From Oxyruncus cristatus (taxonomy: Eukaryota; Chordata; Aves; Passeriformes; Cotingidae), in assembly GCA_013399855.1 (NCBI GenBank), contig VXAY01002200.1:150483-214482 (forward strand): 64,000 nucleotides of DNA, written 5' to 3'. Below are positions 39,715 through 51,973 of this stretch, piece by piece. A model generated the notes under the pieces. It saw only the letters and a list, made by a program, of their open reading frames with translations. It made no database searches and was not told the DNA's origin. How positions within the stretch are numbered: the first letter of the stretch is position 1; every line of letters starts with the position of its first letter. The position numbers were made by a program, and so were the translations under genes.

Positions 39715-40277
39715 AGTCTTGCTCTCATTGAATCAGTCAATATTTTCCACCATTATAATTCATGATCAGAAATATCCTTCAGCTGGAAGTTGGCAAGAAT
39801 GGAATGAGATGTTTTAGATTTTGGTTTTGAAGCTCTTATTTATGTAAACTGAATCCAGACCCTGGATTTTTCTTGAAAAATGGTAATGTAACCTAAATTA
39901 TGTGAGGAACTCCAGCTATCCATTCCACATACCCAAATAGAGAGAGGCCACTGCTGGGAGCAGTTTTATTCCTCAACTTGATGAAGTTTCTGAATCACAC
40001 TTCCACTTGCTTCATGAATCCTTCCTCCTCCCGGAGTGTGCATCAAGGATAAGGATGTGATAAAAACTCTTGAATCGGGAAACGACAGCTTTGCTGTGAC
40101 AACTGCTGAAGGAACAAGTGGCTGGGTTATATGACTGTAACATATGAACCCTTGCATTTGGGATTTGGCTTGTGTTCCACACATTCATGCAGCATCAGTC
40201 ATTCACTTGAGAGCCCGCTCTTTATGCCATTGCTCTCACACACACAGAGGAGTATCACAGCATGCTGAGTCAGGCTT

Positions 40278-40530
40278 TAAAGGAATTTAGGCATATAAAG
40301 ATGCTGAATGGCTTCTAACAGGATTTCCAAATATGCCTAAGCACACAGCTTCTGAAAGGCACCTCTGAAACCCCCATAAAGCAGCTATGTGCACCTTAGA
40401 GTGCTTGAAAATCTTATATTTGAAAGTAAGAAAATTTCTTGCACTCTTTAGCTGTGATTTTCAACTGGAGAGCTTTAAGTTTTCTGGACTCTTCAGTTGT
40501 GTCCTTTGAAAATCTCAGTCTAAGACCTTA
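40278..40530. repeat. Old palindromic amniote repeat relic ('ttaggca' type)
   Basis: 'aggaatttaggcatataaag' with 'atgctgaatgg', then 'aggatttccaaatatgccta' with 'agcac', and later 'cctttgaaaatctcagtcta' follow the order of a non-autonomous palindromic repeat that I remember as widespread in crocodile, turtle and bird DNA (blocks of 'ttaggcacctaaa', 'gattttcaaaagtgcctaagcacc' and 'ctttgaaaatctgg'). Directly visible is a perfect 10-bp inverted repeat: ttaggcatat (40287-40296) and atatgcctaa (40331-40340). No family name is assigned. Confidence 0.45.
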
Positions 40531-41808
40531 TCCATTGCCAACAACATGAAAGAGAGGAAGCTCAGCAAAGTGATTTAGAAGTTGGTACTAACAAGCACTC
40601 TAAATCAATCCAAAACATGTCTCATGCTGGGTGATGTCTGCCATTGATCAAAAGGACAGGACAAGTCAAGTCAAGGAAACATGATTGGGAAAATAATAAA
40701 ACAGCACCAATGAATGTTTCAAGGTTTTTCTTAGCTTGAACAACAGCACTGAAGTGCACTGATGGCCGAGAGGTGATCATCTGTGGGATACTCCCTAGAC
40801 AAAGAGGAGACATTGTACATTAGAGGGACAGTAAAAATGAACTTCCCTCCTTATGACCTTCTATTTATTTATGTTCTTAACATTAAGACTATACACAACT
40901 AATTACTTTCTGACAAATTATACTCTTCTTGCTTTCCTAGCACAGTAGATTGGTACTTTTGAAGAACCTGGCAAAGCAGCCAGTGAGTCTGTAAAAAAGC
41001 TGTGGGAAATACTGTCAGCTCACAGACCTGCTGATGGAGTTAAATGGCCTGGGAAATGTAGAGAAGTTGGGAGACATGTTTCCTGGGCAGGGCTCTGCTC
41101 AAAAAGAGCCATCTATAGGTATTTATCTTACCCAGAGGAAGCTTTTTCCCTTGGGTTATTGAAGACACCTTCTGTCCCAAAGGAAGGTAAACCACTGGTT
41201 TTTGCATGCTGGGTAGAGTTGGGCTGTTTCTTCTTTTTCTTTCAGAACTGAAAATCTGGTTGAGAAGTGCCTTACTGGCATGATTTCCAAAGGCCACCCA
41301 CACATCCCTGTAACTTAAATCTCTGTACTTAACGCAGGGGTATCAAGTCTCCCCAGGGAAGAGGAGGGAGGGATTATTTTGTAGAGTTACAAACGTCTGC
41401 AGGGAAGGAAGCACATCAAGCATGTATGTTTTACAGAAGGAGCTCAGGAGAGGGGGAGAGAAAAGCTCTTTGTTGTCTGATAGGAAGGATGTTCATTCTT
41501 CGGGGGCAGATGAGGAACGGGATGTGAGGTCGTGACTGAGAGAGGTGAGGTGAATAAGGTTTGAATGATATGAACTGGCAAAGGAAGGGAGGGGGGCCCT
41601 GTGATAGTAGGGTTGCTTACTCACAATGTGATCTGACTGCAGGCTGTCCTGGAGATACCACCCCTCATATACAGGCTGTGGGCTGAACAACATTATCATG
41701 CATCAAAAACTGGACTGGGAGACACTGTGAACCAACAGCCCCCCTTCCTCATGTCAGTTTCTTCTCCTTAGATGTGGATTTTAGCCAAACAGATCAGTTT
41801 GCACACTG

Positions 41809-41837
41809 CTTTTTTTTTTCCTTTTTTTCTTTTTTTT
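41809..41837 (+). repeat. 29-base pyrimidine (T-rich) tract
   Basis: Three T runs separated by C residues, followed by 'aacctaatgtag'. It resembles the polypyrimidine part of a splice acceptor, but no supported exon follows. Confidence 0.85.
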
Positions 41838-44800
41838 AACCTAATGTAGTTAATGAATTTTAAAATAACAGCCTTAAAGCTGATCTAAGCTACTCCATTG
41901 CAGCTGTACGAAAAACTACACTGGTCCAGCTGGGCTGCTGCAGAATTACTGAAGACAGCTGGAAACACGGTTAAAGAAACCTAGTCCTCCACAGCTGGGA
42001 TCCCTAATGAAAAAGTACCGTGTGACGATCTCAGAGAATTGCTACTACAGAGGAAAGAAACCCTGGAGACAAGGGAAAGATAGTCTTTGGGAGGTGCAAA
42101 ATTCTCACAGTCAGCCAGAGAAAGTAGTTGTGTGTGCAGAAGAGCCAGCTCAGCCTGGCTTCCTATGGATTTGTGCCTGTGGTGGGATTCGTGGCTGTCT
42201 GATCTGAAACAGATGCCAAGCGAAGCTTTTATCAAAGCCAGGGAATTAAAAATCTCTCTCTCTCAGAAGGATTCTCTTCTGAGTCTTTCCCCCAGTGAAT
42301 GGATTAATAGTCTCCACCTCTCCCCTACCTGCCTGCCTGAGACTTGCAGGAATTTGCTACTGCTTTGTGTGACTGAAATGAAAAGAGCCAGTGGGTTAAA
42401 AATGCATCAGATTGAGGAAGAATACACACACAGACAGAATGTGATCCACTTGTTTAGGAAAATCACTGAAAATGTAGCTGATATGAAACATGCCAACGCC
42501 ACAACATATAACTTCTTTAGCCCCTGAACTGTCTTCCTGGTCTGGAAATTTTTTTGTTATAGAAGGAGTGGGAGAGGAATGACAGATCTGTGCAATAAGG
42601 GCACTGAGGGCTTAAACCTGGCAAAAACAAACCTGTTATTTTCAGTTACTCTAAAGAGCTCTGGATAAATGCAATCCTGAAAGCTGCCTGCCTACCCTAA
42701 GTAACAGGAGTTTCACTGGCTTGCATCAGCCAGCCTCTGGCTCTTCTTATGTTAACCAGGCCAGCATTATTGTATTACATTTAATGGAGCTCCTTATGTC
42801 ATTCCAGCCTGACTTCCTTTTTCTGATCCATGTGCTTTCCCTCCCTCCCATCACCTCTCCCTCACGTCAGCTGGAGTAGGCATACGTGCTCCTTTTTCCC
42901 CTGTACCAGACACCACTGCAGTGCAGTGCTTATGATTACAAATCATCTCATTAAAGCCAGACAGCCACTCAGCTGGATGCAAATTACTGACCTCCTCAAT
43001 TTATGAATGTCAGATTTTTCAGGGTGGGAAGGGAGGGGGGAGCAGGGTGGAAAGCGTTCCATTAAATGGTATCCATCAACCCTATCACATTTATAAGCTA
43101 ATAAAAAGGCTAAAATGAAGTTCATTGGGACTGCCTGGATCTAGTAGTACCAGCTGGTTCTATGAAATATTAATAGAAACAAGACATGTTTCTGTGTTGC
43201 AGTCTGTTAGGTGAAAGGATGATACTCTTATTGATAAGTTACTGTCCTGTCTATTCTTCTGAGTGACATCTTCAGTTTTCCTTCCAGTAGTGTTAATCCT
43301 CCTCTGTATGTGACAAGACAAGGCTAAAACATAGGAGATCCTACTACTGAAGAATAAAGACCCATATTTTACAGGAGATCAAAAAGGTAGACTCAACTTG
43401 CAGGTGATACTTACTTTTTGACTCTTTTCCATCATTTCTGAACTTTGCTGCCTTCATGTAATTCAAACACAGAGCTTTGGCTTTAACTGGGAGAGGGAGA
43501 TGTGTCAGGAAAGGTCTTGAACCTGAACCCTGAGAAAAAAAATGCAAACTGCAATACAGAGTTCAGACCATGAAAACATTGCTTAGCAGCATGGTAGAAG
43601 AGCTTGATTCAGCCAGTCTGGATGATGAAGGTTTTCCCATTTTGGTGGCTTCTCATTTCAGCAGGTTCTTAGACTTACTTTGAATTAGGAATAAATGCAT
43701 GCTAAAAAATCTGCTGCTTGCTGAGAAACCTAGGCAACCCTGACACTCATATATCAAGGCAATTAGCTCAGTAGATCTAGACAGATAGGAAACCAACAGA
43801 AAATCCAAATAATAAACAGGCCTGCACTAATCTCAAAGATCTACAGATGGTCCTTTCAGGTTGCATGAGCACTATAGCATTAGAGGGAAGGGAAACGTAC
43901 TAAATGACGTCTGTCCTATGGCTGAGCAGATCATTTCCATCCCTGTTAATATCAATTAAGCACTTCTCACCAACACTGAGAAACATTCTCATCTAGCCTG
44001 GGCCAACCAGCTGGGCTGCTGGGGGTCTGCAACTGCTGGGAAGTACAGACTGTAAAAGGGAATGAAAACAACTAATGGAGAAGATCTTTTTGAGACACCG
44101 CAGACAAGAGTTTCACAAAGACAGAAATACACACCGTAAAATTTTTGTTCTTCTATGAGTCTCTCCTCCCAAGATAATGGCCAGTCACAAGCTTTAGGAG
44201 ACAGAATAAATACACTAGAACATATCCCTTGGCAGAGCCAGGCAGATGCAGTGATAAATTAGCTGGCGGGTAGAAGAGTACCTACTGTGCAAAGAACAGG
44301 TTGTCAAACAGATTCATTTATGGCTGTAAGAGTGATCAGTTGGGTTCTGAGCGGTTAGTGGAAATAATTATATCACATATAAACAGCTTGTTTCTTACAA
44401 AGAACAGATATGCCATTGACTAGATAGCAGAAGCACAACTTGTCATTGAGCAAACATAGGCGCAATAAATTTGAAGCTTAAAATCAAATCCTTTAGATTT
44501 TCCCAAAAGAGTTCAGTTCAGAGGAAAGCTCAAGCATAATCAATGTCAGTCAAAACGGTAGCAGCAGCAATGAAAGGCTGGAGAGCAGTTTATAGCAATA
44601 TATTTATATTTTTGTTTCACCCAGAGGGGACAAGAGCCAAATGAGTCTTCAAAAAGCCAGTAGCTATTGCACACACAGACATCTATTCGCCAAGTGTCAT
44701 GCTGCATAACTGCTTAGAGCCAAAAAATATCCATTACTACAGTGAACAGATGTGAGCAAGAATAACAGGAAAGGAGAGCTGCTAAGAGAAGTTCTGCAGT

Positions 44801-44900
44801 GATATTGAGGATAATTCAAAGTACAGTAATACAGTCAGGGAATCTCTCCAGGCAACAGTAAACCAGCCGTATCTTCACAAAGCATTTATATTAGTCCCAC

Positions 44901-44915
44901 TTTTTTTTTTTTTTT
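44901..44915 (+). repeat. T15 homopolymer
   Basis: Fifteen T followed by 'agaac'. No adjoining retrocopy recognised. Confidence 0.85.
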
Positions 44916-46069
44916 AGAACTACTGGCATTTTAAACAGTCTTTCAGGAGCAGATTGTTAGAGTTGGTACCCCTGAAAAGATGAACACGGGCAGATCAGGA
45001 GATAAACATCCCTTGCGCTGTATGAAGGGTAGACAGCAGAGGAGATGGCAATCTGCACTGCCTTACGGTTCTGGCCTGGCTTGGTGTCCTGGCCTCAAGG
45101 CAAACAGCTGGTTGCAATGTTTTTTTCAGTCAGAAGTCAACTGGAGTTGTTAAAGCTGATTGGGGAATACTTGAGTGAAATACTTGTCTTCCATGGATCA
45201 GCATCTCTTGTTTCAAAGAGATGAACTACAGCAGAAAAGAAATGGGTGGAGCAAGCAAGTCAACAAGCACCAGGGCTCATCATCTTCACTTTAGCTCCAT
45301 GGCTGCAGTCTGCAGCAGACTTTCGGAGTGCCACAATCAGGTTTCTTTGACAAAATCCATGTGCAGGATGGACATCCCAGTTTGAGAAGAATCAACAAAA
45401 GAATAAGGAAGAATAGAACTGGAAGATCATAAACATTCTAGTGTTTGGTACTGATGGGACACATGATTTTGAGGTTTCGGAGAAGAGAGAGGATCTATTT
45501 GTCTAGGTTAAGCACTGGAATCCTACAATCCTTTTGGTCCTCAAAATCTCTTACCTAAGAAAAAATAGTTATTAAGTACTGTGAAAATTAGACATGTACA
45601 ACAAAATTTATGTGAAGAACTACTGGCTTGAGACAGCTTGTGGAAGAGGTTGAAGAGTTTTTCTCCTCTTTAGACATAGCAATCTAATTTCCAGAACAGA
45701 AAATTAAGGCCAAAAAGTAATGCCAATAGTAACAGGAATAAGAGCCTGCAGTCTAGCAGGTGTTTATTCTCTGTTTTATTTGCACTCCAAGGACAGCGAA
45801 AAGAAGTCAGACTCTACCTACACTGCTATCTGGCCCCATCATCAGAGTATGTGTGCTATATCCAGTGACTGTGTCAAGGAAAATCTATTAAACTGACAGT
45901 GACAAATACCCAACTCTCCCCTTTCCAAGGCAACTATAGTCAGCATTGCTTGTGTTCTCTTTTGTCCCAGGAGTTCTTGAGTCCTCTGCTACAGCTGCAC
46001 AGCTTCAGCAAGAGCTCTGGAGGATAGCCCAAATTCATCTTGGCAACTGGTGATAATTAACAGCATTTC

Positions 46070-46146
46070 CCCAGTCAGAGGAGGGACTTTGAACCTGGAC
46101 CACTGACGTCCTGGTTGAATGCTTCAGCCACTGACTACTGTGCGAA
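46070..46146 (-). mobile_element. tRNA-derived SINE head-like relic
   Basis: 'cagaggagggactttgaacc' resembles the reverse of a tRNA T-arm (gggattcgaacc) in a SINE head, and 'gaatgcttcagccactgact' with 'actgtg' resembles the reverse of the A-box/D-arm side (gagtgctctaaccactgggctactgtg). The pair has about the spacing expected of a tRNA-related SINE promoter region such as that of MIR. It is not a functional tRNA: I could not fold it into a complete cloverleaf, and the T-loop is degraded. Confidence 0.4.
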
Positions 46147-47954
46147 GTGTGGTTGGGAAAGAAGGTTGTGGAGTGACAATAAGAAATTGGTCACCATTTT
46201 AGATAAATTTAGATTAATTCACATAAATTTTGTTACACATGTAAGAATGTACACTTTGAGGTAGTGTCCCAGCTTTGGATTGGGAGTGAGGATCCTGCAG
46301 ACATGCATCTTGCCCCTGCCCACCCAGGCCCTGCAGTTCTCTTTCTCCTGGCTATCTCAGCTACATCCTGCAGTTCCCTGCTTAGCCTCCAACCTGTTTT
46401 GAATCCCCCTCTTAAGCACGTAATCTCCCTGTAAGCTGTGTACTGAGCTGCAGTATTTGCTTAATAGTACAACTCTGGGCAGACAAGATATGTAACTTGT
46501 CCTGGTAAGTGGACCTTACCAAGCTGATACAAGTGGTCTCCAATGTCAAAGCAAATTAAGCTGTCCCACTCAGGTCAAGAGCTTGAACCACTGGACTACA
46601 AGTGCACATGCATGCATACTTTTTACGAGACAAAAACTCAGGAATCAGAAAAGAACATGTGCTCTTTATGAGCATCTAGACTATATTTAGCCAAGGACAG
46701 AAAAAATAAACGAGAGGGAAATCTACATTTTTTCCAAATTATTTGAATGAACATACCCCTCAAAAGGCTGGGATAGATGCACTTATGTGGATACTGATCT
46801 ACCAGGCCTATCCAGACTGTATTGATTGCCAGCATTTTGAGCCAGTAGAGGAGAAAAGCATTGATCTGCTGAACAGTGGCTAGAGCCAGTGTCTCATGCT
46901 GAATATCTGCACATGGAATCACAGTCTAATTTGGGTCTGAGCCCAGACCTAGGATGCTTTTCCAGTGTATTTTATCCAAGAAGGGTTTTTACAAACACTT
47001 ACCTGGTAGGGTACTCTATTTTTGTCTCTGCCTTTGCGTAGCTGAACAGAATGTGCTTGGCTGAAGCAAAACCTGCTGAAAACTGTGCCCAGGGTAAAGT
47101 AATGTTCCTGCAGCAGACTTTTCCCTTTCTATCTTTGATTTCTGTATCCTTTCTGCTTTTTATTTGGACTGTGACCATTCCCCCTTTTCTCCTCAGTGAG
47201 GTAATGTTTACCTGAATTTGTTTGTACTTTGGTATCAGATGCTGACCCTCTCTCCTTCATACCATCAGCTGACTCTGCCCATGATGCCAAGTGACACAAT
47301 GGGTGATGGCAGAGCAGTTACCAGCAGTTGCATCAGAAAAGGCATGTGACACCTGCTCTCAGTAATGAAAAAGAAGAGTGAGCTCACACCGAAGGTGACT
47401 CAGCAATGCTTCTTTGCTGCTCGTTACAAAACAGGTAGGGACGCTTTTATCAGTCCTACAGCCCTTTACTGTAAGAGGATTTAAAGAATCTTTTCATGAG
47501 CCAAATGGCAGGAGCAACCTCAGCTTATATAGACACAGGGTATTTCTGTCTGCACATGTTTTTATTACCCTACGCTTGATGAGTCTTCCAGTTTCACTCC
47601 CAGATGACAAAGAATCTGAAAGAGCCTGAAACAGCTGAATCATTATTCATCTTCCCAGTTAAACAATATCCAGAACAGGTGGAAAGGAGGAGACTAGTGA
47701 AGACCAGCTACACTTTCCAACTCCAAACAGCACATTATTATTCAGTTGCTTGAGATTTGAGATTTAAACACAAGCAGTAGATAATTTCTTTTTCTTTTTT
47801 TATCTTGATACAACAAAATGAAGAAATCACTTCAGTGCTTGCTCCATAAACAGCATATACATTTCTGCACTTCACAAAGTTTGCATAAATGAGAATATGA
47901 GCTGACACTGTCCTTTGTCCTATATATTACTTATATTCAGCCCTGAAGAAAAGA

Positions 47955-48599
47955 ATTCAAGGATATTGGTGGATGATAAATTGGACAGGAGCCAGCAATG
48001 TGGACTTGCAGCCCAGAAAGACAACCCTGTCCTGCATCCCCATCAGCAGGTGGAGGATGCTGATTCTGTCCCTCTACTCGACTCTGGTGAGACTGTGGCA
48101 CTCCCAGATGAGAAGGGCATGGACATGCTTGAGCAAGTCCAGAGAAGATCACAAAGATGATCAAGGGGCTGAAGCACCTCTCTGATGTAGACAAGCTGAG
48201 AGAGTTGGAGTTGTTCAGCCCAGAGAAGACTCCAGGGAGACCTTGTAGCACTTTCCAGTACCTAAAGGGGGCTTACAGGCTTACAAGAAAGATGGGGGCA
48301 GACTTTTTGTGGGGCCTGTAGTAACAGGACAAGGTGTAACAGTTTTCAACTGAGAGAGTAGACTGAGATTGTACATAAGGAAGAAATTTTTTACAACGTG
48401 GGTGGTCAGGCACTGGAACAGGTTGCCAAGAAAAGCAGTGGATGCCCCATCCCTGAAAATGTTCAGGGCCGGGTTGGACAGGGCTTTGGGCAGCCTGGTG
48501 TAGTAGAAGGTGTCCCGGTCCATGGCAAGAGAATCAGACTAGATGATCTTTCAAGATCTGTTCCAACACAAACTGTTGTATGATTCAATGATTCTTTGA
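47955..48599 (+). mobile_element. CR1 LINE, ORF2 C-terminal end plus 3' UTR (dead copy)
   Basis: This is the longest CR1 piece in the window, about 645 bases, and it ends in 'gattcaatgattctttgat' type terminal repeats. Its first part encodes the C-terminal tail of the CR1 ORF2 polyprotein (endonuclease/reverse transcriptase): in one frame ILVDDKLDRSQQCGLAAQKD is readable, and later GMDMLEQVQRRS. These conserved tail blocks are brought into one open frame of 81 codons from 47915, which is why an ORF appears here. Compared with the family pattern as I remember it, the stretch between them (around 48085-48110) is shorter, so there is probably an internal deletion. Downstream, the 'ggcactggaacaggttgcc' and 'ggatgccccatccctg' blocks and the 3' end are clear but fall in several frames. 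The reverse transcriptase catalytic domain is absent. The element is non-functional. Confidence 0.95.
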
Positions 48600-49799
48600 T
48601 TATGTTATTCTTTGTATTAATCCTTTATCTGAGATCACTGGGGACTGTTCTACCATTGGTGCAACATTGTCCAGACTAACGTTATCTTCTGATCACCGTG
48701 CTTGTTACCCTCACTCCCAGCTTTCATCGGGTGGGGAAGGCCATGGCATGTTATGAAATCACGATACCCTTAACAGGGTGAGAAGTGTCAGAAGTCACAT
48801 CTGCCTCATACACTGTCTCTAAGTCCTATGTACCTTCATATGGATGAAATAGCACTAATTTTGCCTCATCTTAGTCTTCATGCACAAGAAATGAATGTTA
48901 CCCTCCCACATTATTCTTTACTATGACTCACTCCTTTCTGCATCATTGTCCAAATTAGTAAAACAAGGATGAATTAGAGCTGATTGAACTCCCAACTTCT
49001 GCAACTGTAACCCAGTGCTATAGGTTAATAATAGCTGATCTCTCAGAAAAGCCCAGCTTCTAGGATACCCATAGCCTTACACACTAACCAGACAAAACTG
49101 GACTGACAAGCCAAGACAAAAAATTTCCAAGCCTCCTCGTGTCTCCATGGCTAATATTACTGCTGTTGTGGAAAGATCAGGGTGAGTAAAAAATATAAAT
49201 TATATTTATGCCTTTTATCCACATCTAGTTTGTTTTCTCTTTAATGTGCATTGTATTAATGAGGAGGATAATCGTTATTTAATGTCCTCTTCCAAAAAAG
49301 GCACTCAACCAAGGCACATGAGGGCTTGAAATAATTAGGACGATATAATTGGGTACATTACAGAGAGCATGAAATTAACTGTAGTTAAATTAACTCTTCT
49401 TTCTCATACGAGCATAAAGGAGAAATTGCCGAGAACACATCTTTTTCATACTAATTAGAAGCAGAGTCATGCAGTATTTTATCTGTCTGACTTTTAACTC
49501 TGAACCACAGTTGTGCTTGTACATTTTTTCGTTGTGCACCACCTCTAATTGTGGTCAGCCTTTGTTTCAATCTGCTGGACTCTCTTCTGCCTTTAGGCAG
49601 TACTGAAATTAAAGCTTGCTGTGTGGTGCTATAATCCCATCTAGGTCATCAACTGGATAGGAGTCTTCCAAGAACATTTAAATATGTCACTGATTCATTA
49701 GACCAGGACTAGATCAGTGTCCCTGGTTCACGAGAGGGAATGTCAGCGACCTTTATTCACAGTAGTAACACTGGTCTTTGATCTTCTCTTAGTTCACTG

Positions 49800-50105
49800 C
49801 TTTCCCACCATGGGCCTGCCCAGCCACCCTGGGATGTGTCTGACCCTGGTTCCCCTCAATGGACCTGATTCTGACCCCAACAGCAGGTTGATGTTCTGGT
49901 GTGACCTCAGCCTATCTCCTTTCCCGAGGAGATGCCCAGTGCCTGGGGCTACCCCCTTGCCTGCCCTGCTCCCTGGCCAGGGGCAGTGGGGAGGCCCTGG
50001 TGGGCCCTTTGAGACCCTTGTGCTGCCAGGCCCTGGCAGGAGCCCCATGTCTCCCAAGGAGGACTCAACATTTACTGCACCTCGACAGCCTCTGTCTACC
50101 AAAGG
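49800..50105. other. GC-rich patch of unknown origin
   Basis: About 300 bases of clearly higher GC than both flanks, rich in 'ccctgg', 'tctgaccc' and 'gggcc' words (for example 'cctggccaggggcagtgggg'). CpG is scarce, so it does not look like a CpG-island promoter. Frames on both strands are open (136 codons from a GTG at 49717 on plus, 107 on minus), which such composition produces by itself; the Pro/Gly/Leu-rich translation matches nothing I know. An inserted repeat, such as part of an unrecognised retroviral LTR, is one explanation, but I saw no LTR ends, polyadenylation signal or primer-binding site. Confidence 0.4.
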
Positions 50106-51565
50106 AGGAGTTTTCATTGGAGGATAAATACAGACACGCTCACAACAGCTCTGCTCCTTCCAGAAGCCTCAGTTTTATCTCATTTAATATCCCGTTGTTA
50201 AGAGGCTTGTTCTATCCAAAAAATGCAGATGCAGCTGATGGAAAAATCACAAATTTGAACTGTTTTCAGCCACAAAAGAAAATGGGAAAACACTGAAAAG
50301 GGTCAAAGGCTTCTGTCAAATTTTCAGAATGAAATTTACTTTTTTATTTCAAAGAGGTGTTTCTCACTAAAAAATTTTCTTATTCCTATGATTATTTTTT
50401 ATTTTTAAAACTTTTCCTTTCAAACCTTGACTAATGGATGTTTCCTCTCCCTAAAAGTAACAGGAATAGTTCTCAAAGATGCCTGTGCCCACATGCATGT
50501 GGAGTTGTAGCACTACAGTTTCTTTTCTGGACAGGAAAGCAGAGCTATGCTGAGCCCACAACAGTCCCTCGGAGGCCTGAAAGACCTCTAGGAGTTTGGG
50601 AAAGCCCCTCTTGTGGAACTAATACTCACAGGATGACAACTTCAACCAGTATTTTGCACTTTTCTACCCTGTGGAATTTCAAACCAGTGAAACATTATTT
50701 TTATTAATGTAAAGGAATACAGTTGGTCTAAACACAGGGTTACATCAAAAATAACAATTTAAAATTTAAAAGTGAAGGCTAATTTGCTGTGCAGATAGAG
50801 AACTGGAAGCAGCTGTTTTTTATGAAAGCACTTATTGCCTCATTTGTAATTACTCTCATTGAGAACAACAGGCTGTGGTTGTCCAGGAAGGCTCAAAACA
50901 TAAGCCTGAGCAAACTCCTGAAATCCAGTCGTGCTAGCCTTGTCCCTAACCCAAGAGGAATTTAACATTAAGATGTGGTGGTTTGTAAATAGGCAGAACT
51001 GCCTTCAGTGAGGAAACAGCCAACATGGTCGAAGTCCAGAATGTTCCACCCTGATGTGATGCATGTGAGGATGTGAACCAGGGAACCTAGTCTTGTACTC
51101 TAGGTCCACCACAAACCTGCTTCAGCATCCCAGATGTTTTCTCACAGTTCAGAAAAGAAGAGCAAAGATGCTGTTGACTCTTTTTACCCCCTACCTCCTA
51201 GGCAGCATTTGCATCCTCCAAGATATGGGGATGTGCAGTTTTTCTCCCTCTTCCTTTCTCATTGAAAGTTGAACTGTTTTCTCATTCTCTGAACTTTTCT
51301 TCCTCATATTTCTTCTTATTGGGCATCCTCAAAAACAGCTGTACTGAAGGGAGGAAGAAGGGAGAAAGGAGGAAACACAAGCAACTTGTTAGCTTCAGTT
51401 TGCTTTTCAAAATTGTAATTGTTCAAAGGTGGCTTAGTACCCAGTACTGCAAAGAGATGGCAACAGATTATGTTTGACCTATCTACTACATTTTTACCTG
51501 GCTTTTAAGATACACTGTATGTTACCTCATGCAGATGGTGTGAAAAGTATTTCCTTTTTGTGCTC

Positions 51566-51586
51566 TTTTTTTTTTTTAAAAAAAAA
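51566..51586. repeat. T12A9 tract
   Basis: Twelve T run directly into nine A, a self-complementary arrangement followed by 'ggtaag'. Confidence 0.85.
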
Positions 51587-51955
51587 GGTAAGTTGAGAGG
51601 GAAGGGGAGTGTATTATTATAACTCAACCTCAGATGCTGAGAAAGATGATATCAAGCATACCTCCCCCCATCCCTTGTTATCTAGCTGCATTTGGAATGC
51701 TATAAATATTTCAGGTCTCCTCCTCTCTGGAATGAAACTCTGATTCCTTCACATCTTGAAGGTGCTCCCTGTTTCCTTTTTCTAAGCCAAAGACATCCAC
51801 ATGCATGGAAGTGCCTGGCAGTGGTAGAACTGAGACATACAGAGCAGCGTTACAGTTTGCAGCCAACTGGGGACACTAAAACCAAAATAAAATATCAGTC
51901 TCTCCCAGAAGTAAGGCTGGGGATATATTAGGCAGCTGAAAATAACTGACCTCAT

Positions 51956-51973
51956 CACACACACACACACACA
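51956..51973 (+). repeat. (CA)9 microsatellite
   Basis: Nine uninterrupted CA units. Confidence 0.9.

Larger units (their letters stand above)
31480..46069. other. No gene recognised
   Basis: It contains the unresolved 33.0 kb patch, palindromic repeat relics (35.4, 37.7, 40.3 kb), the 18-bp palindrome (36.46 kb) and simple tracts. The 146-codon frame at 42087-42527 begins with TTG and resembles no family I know. From 43.1 to 46.0 kb I see only a T15 run. Confidence 0.7.

Noticed and set aside
42087..42527. 146-codon plus-strand open frame
   Set aside because: It starts at TTG. The translation resembles no family, and neither a splice acceptor nor a donor bounds it convincingly.
47915..48251. 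Open frames on both strands at 47.9-48.25 kb as possible genes
   Set aside because: The plus frame is the tail of CR1 ORF2 and the others are its shadows.
48985..49035. 'gattgaactcccaacttctg' region as another tRNA-derived SINE
   Set aside because: Only a few bases agree, with no ordered second box.
49717..50127. 136-codon Pro/Gly-rich open frame
   Set aside because: It starts at GTG and is explained by the GC-rich patch, which also opens the other strand.
50970..51110. 'tgtggtggtttgtaaatagg' as a possible retroviral LTR start
   Set aside because: Only the first few bases resemble bird LTR starts as I remember them. I found no second copy, terminal repeat pairing or polyadenylation signal.
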